A stretch of 64,000 nt of DNA from Inonotus obliquus (Eukaryota > Basidiomycota > Agaricomycetes > Hymenochaetales > Hymenochaetaceae): NCBI GenBank assembly GCA_032164295.1, contig JAJHTX010000001.1, positions 620,001 to 684,000 on the forward strand. The letters are read 5' to 3'. Below are positions 11,106-23,583 of the stretch, one piece after another. The stretch's first letter is position 1, and every line of letters starts with the position of its first letter. Both the position numbers and the translations under genes were made by a program. The notes beneath the pieces were generated by a model. That model ran no database searches. It was not told the origin of the DNA and saw only the letters and a list, made by a program, of their open reading frames with translations.

Positions 11106-13824
11106 TCAATTCCTCCCCTGTTGTTTCTCAGCATCAAACAACACATCCCCCTCATCATCAAGACGAACACTCTCACTATCATCCTCAGTAACAGTCTCCA
11201 ACCTACCCGGGCTACCTCTCCTCCCTCCTCTACCCCACTTCATTTGTCCCTCCAGATCCCTTTCCCTTTCCGCTTCCCGGTCTTTCATACCTATCAACTC
11301 TGCTGTTGACGATGAAGAGGAGGAAGATGGGAGAGAGGAGGACCGTTGAGACTCGACGTGTTTTGCCCAAGTGTAGTACATCGTCCCTAAGAGGATGACT
11401 ATGATCGACGTAGCGCGGTTCCTGTACATGTGTCAAACAAGTTAGATCGATTCGGTAGGAAAACAAAGAGTCAAAAGTCAAAAAATGTCAGAACACGTCA
11501 AATAAACGCGTCGTAAACCCGAGTCCAATCAAACAAGGTACCAAATACCCTGTCCATCTGTCCATCTGTCTGGAATCCAGAATCCAGAACATTCCACGAC
11601 ATGAGGACATAATATGTCCACTGTCCCACAAGCGCATGACGTGGAAGCCATCACAATGTCCCCCTGATTCCCCGATCCTATGATACGACGACATGCGTCA
11701 AGGAACCCAATAAGGTGCGGTCAGCGATCCGCGATCCGCGCCCGCCACCCCGCACTTCTTCCACTCCGCCGAGGACTTACTCTCCACGCATGGAAGTACC
11801 TCACAGAAAAGAAGAGAATTTCAAAAGAGAAGGTGAAATACCGAATGAAAATAAAGGGGAGAGCGGATGCAGACGAATATTGAATATTGAAATATGGGTA
11901 CTCACACGTTGAGCAAATCACCAAACAACCAAACACCAAGAAGCGTTTGAAGTACCGAGCGTGCAGCCTGTGAAAATTACATGCTCGTTAGTACATTGGT
12001 TACGACGTGAGAAAACAGAGAACTCGAAGCATACGAAGACAAAAGGAAAGAGAGTAGAAGCCGTGCTCGTGAAACAGTATGCCAGCTGCCCATCTCAATA
12101 CCGTCAGTTATGACGATATGGATTCTTGGCGCATAGAATCCATCTACAAACTCCGCCTACAAAGCACTCTTACATCAATGGAGCTCAAAGAACCAGACGG
12201 AAGGCGGCCCAATCCATCCGAACCGAACCAAGGCCTAACGCGTCGGCATGCGCGCAGGCACATACGTACACGATCGTCTCCCATCCCAACAAGCTTGCCC
12301 CAATTAGGTCATCGGACACGTCACACATGGCCGTACGCCACTAGAGACGCCCACCCAACAGCCGAGCCAAAAATAAACCCGATCAGAGAATGCCGTACCC
12401 TACGACATGCCGTCGGCCGTTCGGCATTCAGCCCAACCGCGCCCATCACATGCGGCAGGGTACCTTCTGGATGAGAATCGCATAGAATGGTAAAAATAGA
12501 ACATCTCGTGCATCTCAGCTGATGCCGTCGACCTGATGGACAGCATACAGCGCGCACACATGTACAGCCCATCGGAGCTCGGTCTCCCGTCCCGTAGGAA
12601 GTATGTCCAAAATCGGAAAACACGTTCAAATTGGTTAAATGGAATAAAATGAACTCTGTGCGTGAGGCTTTGCTTCGCCGTTTGGACGGTCCGTGTGAAG
12701 GACACGGTCAAGATATGCCCCGACATCATGAAAAAGAGAAACCGGAAGACAAAGAAAAAAACTAATACTCACACTCGAAAACATATGCGTAACCGGACTC
12801 GTCACCTTGATACTCAACAATCCTGCAACACATAGCAGGAACCCAAAAACACCCGTAACAATACATCCCCACACGAATACACTAGCATTCCACTCTCCAC
12901 CTCCAGCTCTCGGAGCAGCGTCTCCCAGTGCAAGTGCAATCACTTTAAACACTTCTCCAGTAAGGAGAACAAACGGGAGAAGGAACAGAGCCGAGCCAAG
13001 ATTAGTCCAGTAAGCGAGCTGGATGGTGGAGTTGTTGCAGTGTGGCAGGGAGGATTTGATGAGGACGCTGTGGAAAGCTATGAAGAGTGCACTGAGGACA
13101 CCATAGATCAGCGATAGAAAGCCCGGAGCGGTATGCGAAGACAAAGGAGAGGCGACGCTTGGTGCAGCAGGTGTGAGGGAGAAGGAGAGGGAAGTAAAGG
13201 AGGATGGGGAAACGCCGAGTAGGAATCCGATCGTTACGCTGCCTGCCGCGACTAGTACACGTCCTGAAGGTTGTTGGCGCGTGCTTATGGAGGAGACGAG
13301 GATCGTCAAAGGGAGCTGCATGCCTCGTGCAATCTAATAGCAACCATTCCAGTCCAGTATTAAATCAGCATTCACACGTCGCCATTAGCGAGACATACAC
13401 ACCTGAAAGAAGCTCGCCTCTACATCTCTCAGACATAATGTATTAAAAATCAATCCGATGATATTGACAAGCACGACAGGCGCCAGTTTTTTCGCGGTGT
13501 CAATCTCCAATCGCGGGATTTCGACTTTATGTGAGATGGCGGCTGAGGCGTGTAAGAGGAGTACTGCGATGAACAGTTGGACGAGGAGGAAGAGAAGAGG
13601 AAGCTCGGGTGAACTATTTAGAACTGCTTTGTTTCTGTGAGAGAGTGAGAAGTTGATATGATTGAGGGATAAGAGTGAACGTACACGAATACCATCTAGA
13701 ACAAAAGTTAGCTTGGCAAGGAGAAATGAGTGAAGAGAAGAGAACGTACGACGAGGGCTGCGGCCATGTAGAAGGAGACGACACCGGCGACCTGAGAAGG
13801 GGAGGATTGCTGTTGAGCTGCCAT
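11106..13824 (-). CDS. GDP-fucose-type nucleotide-sugar transporter (SLC35C-like), Golgi
   Basis: Drug/metabolite transporter of the TPT/nucleotide-sugar branch. Exons: 13750-13824, 13685-13695 (11 nt), 13403-13634, 12773-13333, 11906-11967, 11106-11421. All phases agree and give 418 residues. The start reads MAAQQQSSPSQVAG, then NKAVLNSSPELPLLF (the NKxVLNSS helix of the family), FFQIARGMQLPLTI, FGFLLCVAGLLSIKVTSPVTH and AARSVLQTLLGVWLFGDLL. This order fits SLC35C1-like GDP-fucose transporters, which move GDP-fucose into the Golgi in exchange for GMP, better than GDP-mannose transporters with a GALNK motif. About ten hydrophobic helices are expected. The tail is cytosolic, Glu/Arg-rich and ends in DAEKQQGRN. 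Two introns are unusually long (805 and 484 nt). It is divergent from an O-fucosyltransferase-like gene 317 bp away. Substrate is inferred from similarity. Confidence 0.78.
11968..12772 (-). other. Unusually long intron (805 nt) in the transporter gene
   Basis: The donor (GTGAGT at 12772) follows VTHMFSS and the acceptor (CACAG) precedes AARSVLQTLL, so both flanking exons are conserved. The interior has no recognisable gene or exon. Most other introns in the window are 50-75 nt. Confidence 0.7.
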
Positions 13825-14141
13825 GATTGCAGAGCGACTAGCTTGGAGTGTAGACCGAGAAAGACGGGGAGACGAAAGAGAGCGAGGACAAGCGTTGCAG
13901 GATAGACATGGGATGGAGGTGTATATAGGAGGGAGTGGAGGTAACAGATGGAATCATGGATGAGGATCAAGGCAGGAATCAGAGCGGATGGTAGCCGAAG
14001 TAGCCGAGCCGGAAGCGGAGGGAAGCGAGTTAAAAAGGCAAGTAGACCAGGTACTGAGGTACACCCTAAAAGGAGTAACGACGTCGAAATAATAATCCTC
14101 TATAATTCAATCCCAGCAGTCTCCTCCCTCCTCACTTCCCC
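13825..14141. promoter_or_regulatory. Shared bidirectional promoter of transporter and fucosyltransferase-like gene
   Basis: 317 bp between two ATGs facing away from each other. A TATAAT-like element near 14101 lies about 40 bp before the plus-strand ATG. Co-regulation is inferred from the arrangement only. Confidence 0.55.
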
Positions 14142-15951
14142 ATGGCTCACTCCCCGCTCTCTACCTCAAGCTCATCCCCTTTCCTCTCCCACTCTCAGTC
14201 CTCCTCCCTCGACAACAACCCCACAAGCAATGACTCCGACTCCGACCTTTCCGTCCTAGACGACCTGGAAGCTTCATCCTCATCCCGACGTCCATACTCA
14301 GAAAAATACTCTCGCCATGCCCGCTCTCGTTCATCCCCTTCACCACTCCGCTCAATATCACGTCGGCCTCGTGTCCTAGCTATTTCTGCCACTCTTCTCT
14401 TCCTCGCAATATTCGCAATCTTCAGCCTACTCCATGTGTCCAACAGCGGTGAGGACATGGCTCCATCCCTACCCGTAATCGATGCAGAGAAGGATGCCCA
14501 GGAGACCTTGTATCCGCCACAGGTAAAAGGCCCGCCGACCGAGAGCTTCAGAGGTGAGGTCTCGTGCTTCTCAATGATCCGACTATATGCTCATTAACAC
14601 CGCGTTCGTTCCTCTGTTCCCAGACAACCTTCGTGACGACACAAAGTACATCACAGCCTGGATCGCTGCAGGATGGAGTACGTCTTCAATAACACTCCAA
14701 CACGCAGTCATGTTAACTCACCTTCTATTCATTCATTTCGTATAGCCAACGACTTCATGACCTACGTTAATCTCCTCTACCTCGCCAAACTCACAAACCG
14801 AACCGCCGTCATCCCTCCCTTTGCGCCTTCACACATCGGGCATGCAGCAGGTTTCGTCGACGTCGGTGATGTATTCGACCTCCCACGTCTCGCCGTCGCC
14901 ATGGACGTACCAATTGTCCAGTGGTCAGACCTCAAAAATCCCGAATCGGAAGTCGAAGATCACCTGGGATGCTGGAGCATATGGGCAACAGCCGCGCCAG
15001 CGAGCGAACTGGAGAGAAAACCTCGCACGAATATTATCGAACCTCACCTAAACCTTGACGTATCGTATACGCCTATACCGGTTAGCTCAATAATGCTTCC
15101 GCGTCCGCAATTCGCCCACGACCCACATACACGATTCTTCTCCCTTGCTGCTCTCACTTTCCCAGATGGTCGAGAACGCGCACGGCTTCCTGCAAGAGCA
15201 ACGTTCCCGGCACCTCATAGTGGGCATCTGGATTTACCAGACGAGCATATGGCGTGTTTTGATTTCCCGTACTACGTCGCTTCGGAAGCCATCTTTGAAT
15301 TCAACTTTGATTGGAGTCCGGCATGGCGCTTCGTCGGTACTCATGCTCATTGGACGTCATGGCTCCGGAACGTCGCGCTGAATGCGATTCGTCAGACCTT
15401 CGGGGTTGAAGAGGGAGAGGAGGTTCCTCCTTTCATCTCTATGCATGTCCGACATGGCGACTTTGGGCGCTACTGTCAGAAGGATAATGGAGAAGAAGGG
15501 TGTCTTGCTTCGCTAACCTCGTTCGCGCGTCGTGTAGACGAGGTTCGAGACGAGTTACGAGAGAAGAAAGGAATTGAAGTTGAGAGAGTACTTGTCACCA
15601 GTGACGAGAGTGATCCCAAGTGGTGGGATGAGGTACGAGAGTTGGGTTGGGAATGGATTGATCACGAGGCGCTAGGAACTGAGGATAACTTCGGGAAATG
15701 GTGGGTCTTCGTTTTTCGTCCTTGAACCTTGCCCCACCCATCTGTGCTCTTTGATCCCCCACTAACCAGCCTCACCTCGCAGGTACACGGTATTCATCGA
15801 TGCGGTCGTACAATCCCTCGGTGCAGGGTTCGTTGGTACTGATAGGAGCACAATGTCGCTTATTGCTCAGCGCCGAGTGGAGGACTGGAATGATGGTGTG
15901 ACGCGTGAGGTACGGTGGGGCCAAGGAATTGCGGAGAGACTTGTATATTGA
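14142..15951 (+). CDS. O-fucosyltransferase-like protein, type II membrane
   Basis: Exons 14142-14553, 14624-14677, 14746-15700 and 15783-15951 join in frame and give 529 residues. The N-terminus is a Ser-rich cytosolic tail, then a single membrane anchor (about 78-98, LAISATLLFLAIFAIFSLLH), then a lumenal catalytic region. NDFMTYVNLLYLAKLTNRT resembles the GxxNQ(R)-like start of the GDP-fucose protein O-fucosyltransferase fold. HVRHGDF (389-395) matches the HxRxGD(F) nucleotide-sugar motif, and FVGTDRSTMSLIAQRR near the end is typical of the last part of the family. It would transfer fucose from GDP-fucose to protein or glycan in the secretory pathway. The divergent GDP-fucose-type transporter next door supports this role. 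The acceptor is unknown, and another GT-B donor sugar cannot be excluded. Confidence 0.75.
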
Positions 15952-17341
15952 GTCCAAACTCCACATACCTCGTACGGGCGCTGTGTTTCTTCGTTCGGTT
16001 CTTGTATTCTTCTTGGGCGGCTGGGTGTTCGAGGTGGACATCGTTAGGGGTGTTTTACCGACGAGGACGTGGGCGAGATATATACCGGCGAACGACGACC
16101 AGGAACGTTATCACATCGTCGTGGGTCGACGACTTGGTTGCATCGCATGTCGTGTCTCGTCCGGTCTCAGAGTTTTTGTTCCCGCTGACGAGTCGTCAAC
16201 TGTCGTGGAACAGTTTACTTGCCATGGACTTCCGCGCAACCCGTCCCATCACCATCTCTCATCACCAATTCATAATTCGTAATTCGCAACTCGCCCCCTT
16301 CGCATTTCCACGTTCACCACTTCGAGGACGAGCTCTAGACGGAGGGGATGAAAAGTCGACATTTGACACGGAGACGGGGCTGTGAGAGACGAGAGACGAA
16401 AGAGGTGGCATGGCACACCCATACCAATTTCCTCCTTTTATCCGGTTACTAGAACGGAGCAACGATATCTCGGGACCTGAAGCTGAACGAGACGTGCCTT
16501 ATTCCGGGTCCAATTCCACAGAAACATTCCACGCGGCGAGGTCTGCATTCACTTATGTCGTTTATATGAGTGTGTGTACGAGGACGAGATAGGGCTCACA
16601 CGGTCTTTTCAGTCTTTGACGGTGACGGATGGTTGATTGGAGTAAAGTGCGTGGATGCGTTTGTGAGGATGGGTTCGCTGAGTTGCGGACTGGACAGTGG
16701 ACATGAGTACTTGGTATCCCGTGTTGAGACCATTGAGCATCGGCTTGGCTTCGTTGGCTATGCTTGGGTGTGTTCACTGCCTCCTATCCCTACCTGCACC
16801 GATCTGGACTGGCTCGAATGGGATGGGACCCGCTCCGTCGACTGCGCCATTTCGCCTCGCCATGGTTTGTTTTGAAATTGAAACATATCTTATATTTTCC
16901 TCACTCGCTTGAGACACCGTATGGACCTAAACGAAATCCTCTTTATTTTTGTTCTTGTTACTGTCGGATGTATTTTTTGCCTTTTTTCCCCACTTCCTTT
17001 CTTGACTTGACAACGGACTTTTGCATCCCCAGCAGATAACTATCACTATCCAACTCTGCACTCTTGGACGCTCGCTTTCAATACTGATTTGTAGTATGCA
17101 AAGTAGATAATAATGTAATGGAAACAAATGATGAATATCTTGATGAATTATTTGAAGCGCAGTAGTTTAGCAGTGCAATGTTATATGTAAGCGACAGGCG
17201 GCACAGCAACGGCAACGGTCATCTGCTGCTGCTGCCATCATCTGCCAACAAAACACCACAAAGGGGAGAGAGCGCTATTTACCTGTCTCCTTCATCACCC
17301 CTCTCTCTGCTTTCTCCTTTCCCTCCACCGACGATACCACC
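15952..17341. other. Intergenic, no supported gene
   Basis: About 1.4 kb between two plus-strand genes. Short open frames exist but none has a recognisable domain or splice structure. CTGCTGCTGCTG-like and other short runs precede the next start. The last few hundred bases should be the promoter of the gene at 17342. Confidence 0.5.
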
Positions 17342-19494
17342 ATGATATTCCGCCCAGCAACGCCTGGGTTCCTAGTAACCCTAACAGCGACAGTCCTCCT
17401 CGCAATCGTCTCATTCAACGTCCCAATCATTAAATCCGTCTACTTCCTCAGCGCTTCAATCTCCTTCGGTGGTATCAACGGGACTATGACCATCGGTACT
17501 TTGGGCTATTGTCTAGAGCTATCAACAAACGGGACGACTTGTACTTCACCGAGTGTTGGATACGAATTCGACCCTAACGCGTTATTGGGAGACGTACCGT
17601 TTGATATCGACATTCCGAACGTCATCGTCAAATGGGTGACTTACGCTCTGTTTCTACATGTGATAGCACTTTGTGGTGCTGCTATCAGTGCGTTTTTCGG
17701 GTTATTGGCGCATATTAGGGAGATGAGTATGACTTGCTGCTCTACTTGCATAAGTGGGTTCGCAGCTGTCATCACTCTGATTGCATTCATATTCGATATC
17801 GTGTTATTCTTCGTTGTGAAGAAACGAGTGGAGGATATAGATGGGACGGCGCAATTTGGAGGAGCGGTTTGGATGACGTTGGCAGCTGCTGTGTTGTTAT
17901 TCATAAGCGGATGCGTATATGCTTGTGGAAGGTGTATGATTTCACGAAGACCGAGAAGTCGAGATCCCGAATATGCCGCACCTAATAAAGGCGGTACAAC
18001 GGGTACATCACCAACAGACGTACACACTGAACAAATGCGACTTGATGCGATTAGAGCTGAGGCGGATAGGAAGGCGAGACAGAAGAACGAAGTTGGGTTA
18101 CCGGCTTTTCCTGAACATGCGGATGTGGTTAAACCACTTAAATATATGGACGATGATGCGTCGGATGGTGATGAGCCGTATAGGGATCATCAACCTATGG
18201 GTGCTATGGGTGCTATGGGTGCGGGTAGGATGGGAGGTCCTAGACGACAAGGTAGCGGAGCTACAACCGCCACTACGACTACAGCAGGACCAGCATATAG
18301 GGGCGGATACGCACAAGCTGCACCTGGTACACGAGCAGTCGACGAATATTATTCCGCTACACCTTCTTCACCCGCTCGATCGAACTCTGGAGGAGCGAAT
18401 GCGAATATGAGTTATCCACCGAATAGGCAATATTCGACTAGTCCGGCTGCTGCGGGTTCTGCGTATAGTTCGCCTTCGCCTGGTCCTGGTGCTAGTATGG
18501 GTGGTGCGGCTGCTGCTGTTGGTACGGGTGCTGCGGTTGGTGCTGCTGCGGGATACCTTTCTGCGGATCATGCGAGATTCCCGAGTGGAGCTGCGTATGG
18601 ACATAGGAATAGTGATACATCATGTGCGTTTTTCACCTTTTCTTTTCTTTTCTCTCATCTTGATCTCATCACGGCTAACTGTGATTTTGTTTTCTGTCAA
18701 TCTGTTCGTGATTAGACCATACAGCGGCATCAACGCCTTCCCAACACCAACAATACGCTTCTGCGTATTCTACATACGATCCCTACCAACAACAACAACA
18801 ACACCAACAACAATCATCCACAGCCAGTGCTATGCCTGGTGCATACGGGATCGGAAGTAGCACAAGCCCGCCTCCTAGACAACCTTCACAGCCTTACGCA
18901 GATCCGTACTCCAACACTACTGCGGCGCAGCAAAGTACGACGTACGGAACTGCGATTGGTGGGGCAGATTATGATTACGCATACGGGAACCAAGATCCTT
19001 ACTCTTCCACCTCAAACCCTTACGGTACATCCACTACTACAGCAGTAGGAGGAGCAGTAGGAGGATTCACGACGAAAGGAGGAAGTGTATACCAGTCACC
19101 TACTCTTCAACCTCAACAGCCTTTACACCAGGTTGAGAGGAGTTATACACTTGGAGGAGGTGGGTACGGTGGGAACGCTGTTCCTGATTCTTACGGGTAT
19201 GGAACGGGAACGGGAACGGGAACGGGGTATGGAGGGGGGATTCCGATGGTATCGAGTAGTCCACCTCCTATGCCTTCGCCTGCTGCGAACCTACATTCTA
19301 CCGCGACGACTGCTTCATCCTATGGGCAGACGCAGACACAGACGCAGCAACATCCTCTAGGATCCGGAGCGGGAATGGGAATGGGAACGGGATCGTATGA
19401 TGATGCTCCGCCTGGATACGAAGCTAGTGCGGGACAGGGACAGAGTTCGAACGTGCATGTTCCGGCGTGGGGGTCTAAAGCTGGGTTGTCATAA
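17342..19494 (+). CDS. PalI/Rim9-like SUR7-family membrane protein
   Basis: Exons 17342-18623 and 18716-19494 (phase 1 junction) give 687 residues. There are four hydrophobic segments: about 10-30, 98-124, 133-158 and 174-198. Between the first two lies the extracellular loop with the GTLGYCLEL motif typical of the SUR7/PalI (claudin-like) family. The first segment may act as signal anchor. The remaining ~490 residues are a cytosolic, low-complexity tail rich in Gly, Ala, Ser, Gln, Tyr and Pro, with poly-Gln runs just after the intron and tandem Gly-Thr units. PalI/Rim9 assists the pH-sensing Rim/Pal pathway at the plasma membrane. A Sur7-like eisosome role is the alternative. Start codon context CACCATGA is good. 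Confidence 0.75.
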
Positions 19495-20504
19495 TGATCA
19501 TAGTTCTCTGGTGTCGTAGTGCGCTTGTGTCCTGGTGTCCTGGTGCGCTTTGTGAACGAAATGCGAAGTTGCGTTTGTGTTGGGTGTGATGGATGGGCTC
19601 CCTCTGGTTCAACCCAATCCCAATATCAATCCCAATTCCCAATTCCCAATTCCCAATCCGACTCACCCTCCACCTCATCCGAAGCCAACTACACACCCTG
19701 GACGCTTTCGAAGTACGCTTTCGAAGTACGCTTTCGAAGTATGTACAGTATGTTCGATAGCAGGACCATACGCTTACGTTTACGCTTATACCCCCCCCCA
19801 CTCCCGCAACAACAACAACACCGCGTTATGCCAACCTCACCTAAAGCGTTCCTTACACCCTTTTCTTTCCTTTCCTTTCCTTTCCTTTCCTCTATCCACC
19901 TCTATCCACCTCTATCCGCATACCTGCATACCTACATTCCTACATGCCTACATACTTGCATATTTGCACACCTGCATACCTGCGTACTCTCCCCCCCCTT
20001 TCCTTCCTTACCTTGTTTCGTTTCGTTTTGTTTTTCGATTTTCGATTGTACCTCTTTGTCGTAATTTATCAATATCAGATACGTACGTACGTACAACGGA
20101 CTTTCAAGCCTTTTCGAGTTCTCAAATCTTTGAACATTGCCCTTTGCCTTTCTCCCTCCTCTCCTCTCCCCTCCTCTCCTCCTCTCCTCCTCTCCTTTCT
20201 CCTTTCTCTCTCTTCTCTCCTTTCTTTCTTTTTGTCTAATTCCGAATGCGACTGTGATAGCTTTGACTTTGACTTTGACTTTGACTTTGGATGTTTGATA
20301 CGTACTCGGTACCAGTGCCAGTGATTGATTTTCAAACTCAATTGATTAAGACAAAGTAGAACAGAGGTTGCTGAATATTACAATCCAGTTGACTGGAATA
20401 TGTGCAATCCAGTCCAGTCCAGGTCAGGTTGATTGGTAATCGAAACCATCTATTGGTCTCTTTACAAACTACCATCCAATAGACTACAACTAGCCCCACC
20501 GTTT
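19495..20504. repeat. Simple-sequence-rich 3' region
   Basis: About 1 kb with many short tandem arrays: CCAATTCC units (~19630-19655), TTCGAAGTACGC units (~19708-19740), TTTCC units (19861-19890), CTCTATCCAC x3 (~19890-19918), TACCTGCA/TACATGCC units (~19920-19990), CTCCTCTC units (~20155-20205) and TTTGAC units (~20262-20288). It lies between the stop of the PalI-like gene and the stop of the minus-strand sugar transporter. No gene seen. Confidence 0.85.
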
Positions 20505-22841
20505 CTATGTCTCTACCTTATTATCAGGCGAGCAACCATCACCTTTACGCGCCGAATCGTTGTGTGAGATACCAAGTATCGCATCCGCCTCGCGGGATCC
20601 AGCAAGAGGTACATCTTTCCGCAGTGATACCTGAACGGGTGAAACACCTTCGTTATGCGCCAAGGCGAATATAACATCCATATCCTCCAAAGAGCGTCCA
20701 GAAGTCTCCGGGAAGAAAAAGTACACGATTGGGATGATGAATGCGTTCAGAGAGGCGAATACTGTTAAACGTCCCCAATGCCGAATTTGTTGTCAACTGA
20801 CTGGAGAACGAAAAGAGAAAGGAGCGGGGATTATTTGCCTACCGATGTATGTACCCCACGAGATGTTTTCAAACGAGGGACCGGTGACCATCACAACCAT
20901 GAAGTTAAAGGTCCAGTTGGATGCGGTGCTCAGAGCATTAGCTGGCGCTCTTATCCGTAAACCAACAATTTCAGCAGGCTATCGAGTGTATATCGTCAGA
21001 GTCATCTCGCCATCCCACCTGTGCGACTGGATACGTACATAAAGCCAGGTCATGCCTAACCATCCAAGTGCAAAGATGGAGTTGAAAACAAAAAGCAGTA
21101 CACAGGAAATGACTTGAGCAGCAGCTGAATGGTTGATACTCCCCAGTATAGCAAGTAGGATCATGGTAATGGTCTGACCCGCCGCACTGTATAGCATAAG
21201 CCTTCGTCGTCCAGCACGCTCGATGATGAATATAGCGATGAGGCTCGCTAGGAAGTACTCTGTTCCATTGCAAGCGGCGACAATGCGTGAATTCATATCG
21301 GAGAGACCAAGTCGCTCGAATAAGATGGTCTACAGAGCGTTCATGAGGTTCGGTAATGTACTGGACATTGGACTTACCGCGTAATACGTAATGATATTAA
21401 TGCCAGTAATTTGCTGGAAGCATTGCGAGGTAACTGCAAGCGCAGCTCTACGGAAATTCTGACTGCGTCCGTGCGTGAATAGTTCACTGAGGTTTGTTGT
21501 CTCTGATCCGAAGCCACCTTCTGCAACAACTGTTTCGTGGATCGCTATGTAAGTACGCTGCACTTCCGGATCCGAAAGGTCCTTGTCATCTAAAGCGCAA
21601 ATGACAGCGAGAGCTTCCGTATGCCGGCCATGCTTCACTAGCCACCGAGGAGATTCCGGAAGCTAAAATGACCATAAAGTTAGGTGATCATGGTGGAACC
21701 AGAAGCACATTGCACTCACGAACGTAATGCCGAAAATCATGATCAAAGCTAAGATGATCTGGAAAGCAATCGGAACTCTCCACTGAGCTGTGTTCCCAGA
21801 CACGAAGAAACTGGAGGAATGTTAGAAATGAATGATCGAATTCTCAGACCGACACCTCACAATGCGAAGTCTATCCACTGTATTAAGCCTGTGAGACTCC
21901 CAGCCATTCAACACGTTGAGAGGTACACACGTACATATCTGCATTGTGAAACGGCTAATTCGATCAAGAGCAGCAATAGAAGCGAAAACTAAATAACGTA
22001 CGAAAGCATAATTCCAAATGTGATTAAGCTGCCTTCTATCATAATATAACTACCACGCTTGGCAGCTGGGCTACATTCACAATGGTAAGAGGGCACAGTG
22101 GATGTCTGAAAAGAACGAGCAAGACGTCTAATAGGGAGAGGCCTTCTGCCATCTGTACGAACGAGATGACTCACGTTGATACCGTTGCCAAAGCCTGTTA
22201 TAATTCGAGCAACTACAAGCATAGCGTAACTGATAGCTGCTGTTTGGAGAATAGCTCCAATAATCATGATACAACCACCAAGGATTATAGTTCGTCTTCG
22301 TCCAAATTTATCGCCTACCCATAAGTTGGACAATGCTCCCATCAAGCATCCGATTTCCTAGACTCCGATTCATGTGAGAAAAGAACCAATGTAGTATATG
22401 GAGGCCTTACGTAGATTGCGACGACAAAACTCTGAAGAGTCGCATGATTTGGATGGTCGCCGTCGACTTTGACTTGAGGAAAGACCCGCTCAAACTGAGC
22501 GGCCAAAGAAGTCATATTGATAAACTGCATCAGTAGTATCAGCACAAACCTGGTTCGACGTTAACAGCGCAGACATGACTCCTTGGTCATATCTAGTTCA
22601 GATAGATCAATGACGTACACAACTTAGCTGAACTATACAGCTTCACGTACCCAAAGAGAGTGAAACCGGTTCCAGCGACAAAGGCAAGGGCATAGGTCAA
22701 AGTTTTTCCCTGAAGCCTCGGTCGATTCTCATTGGTTGCCCGCTCAAGATCGCCATTCTGTAGGCCAGTCACATCTTCAATCTGACCCAGCAATCCTTTC
22801 TCTTCATAGATGATACTGGCGTCAACGGGTTTGTCGTCCAT
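20505..22841 (-). CDS. MFS sugar transporter (sugar porter family)
   Basis: Plasma-membrane hexose or oligosaccharide uptake carrier. Conceptual splicing gives about 12 exons from ATG 22841 to TAG 20505. Family signatures in order: TLFGYDQGVMSALLTSNQF, GDKFGRRRT between helices 2 and 3, GFGNGINTSTVPSYHCECSP, LSYWIDFAFFFVSGNTAQWR, LPESPRWLVKHGR, QQITGINIITYYATILF, ERAGRRRLM, GWLGMTWLYPAEIVGLRIR and FFFPETSGRSLEDMDVIF. Twelve helices are expected. The SYWIDF segment only reads in frame if a 4-nt exon ATAT (21935-21938) is included, followed by a 17-nt exon (21861-21877). The cytosolic N- and C-tails are charged. Substrate is not predictable; fungal lactose/cellobiose-type and pentose porters share these motifs. 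Confidence 0.85.
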
Positions 22842-23583
22842 CCTGGAATGAGAATGACGGTATCGATAGAATCCAGGAAGCGTGGGGTGAGGCTGATAAA
22901 GACTGCTAGCTTCGCTTTATTATGGAAGTGTTGCAAAATTTGCTTTCGTTGATGTCGGTCCGGTCCATCTTTGGGAGTACACTTAGGACTGTGGGATAAG
23001 AAGAATGTGGTGCTGCCTGGATTAGAAGGTCACTGGCTTCGAAGTGGAGTGAACGAGGCCCCGTGACGAGCGCTCGCGGACTCGAAACTTCAAGCGACAT
23101 TGTTATACCGAAGCGGCATGTGTGCGCAGTGCCGACGGCGTGTTCCAAACGGCAAATTTCGTGACATATAGTCCACAGTCATCGTTCCCCAGAGGGTTGA
23201 TATCCGTTCGTCACGTCAGATCAGCAGTAGTATGGACCTTGCCGCAACAAGGATAAAAGCATTGCTGAGGACATGGGAAGCATGTTAGTGTGGCACGGTC
23301 TTTCTCGGTCGCCTCTCTATTCCCAGGAGCTCTAGTAAAGTTGAGCGACCTATCGGTTGTTTATCTTCCTTTCAAAAGGGACAAGTTGAAAGAGTCGACG
23401 TTGGTGGTCAATATTCGAATCGAAGTATATATTGGCTGGGACGAACACACGTACCAAGCTACAAAAACATGTGCAAACAAAGGCGTCGCGTGCCGTCCCG
23501 CTGCTAGTACCTACCAACTTTGACTTCCACTGCAATTGCAACACAGGCACAACAGCACCAACTTCGACAAGAGAAAGAATGCG
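22842..23583. promoter_or_regulatory. Divergent intergenic region, MFS transporter and RSC9
   Basis: 742 bp between two oppositely directed starts, so it should hold both promoters. No clear TATA box or named operator seen. Confidence 0.4.

Noticed and set aside
12079..12629. Overlapping open frames inside the 805-nt intron of the transporter
   Set aside because: No recognisable motif, frames on both strands explained by GC-rich composition; flanking splice sites give a complete transporter.
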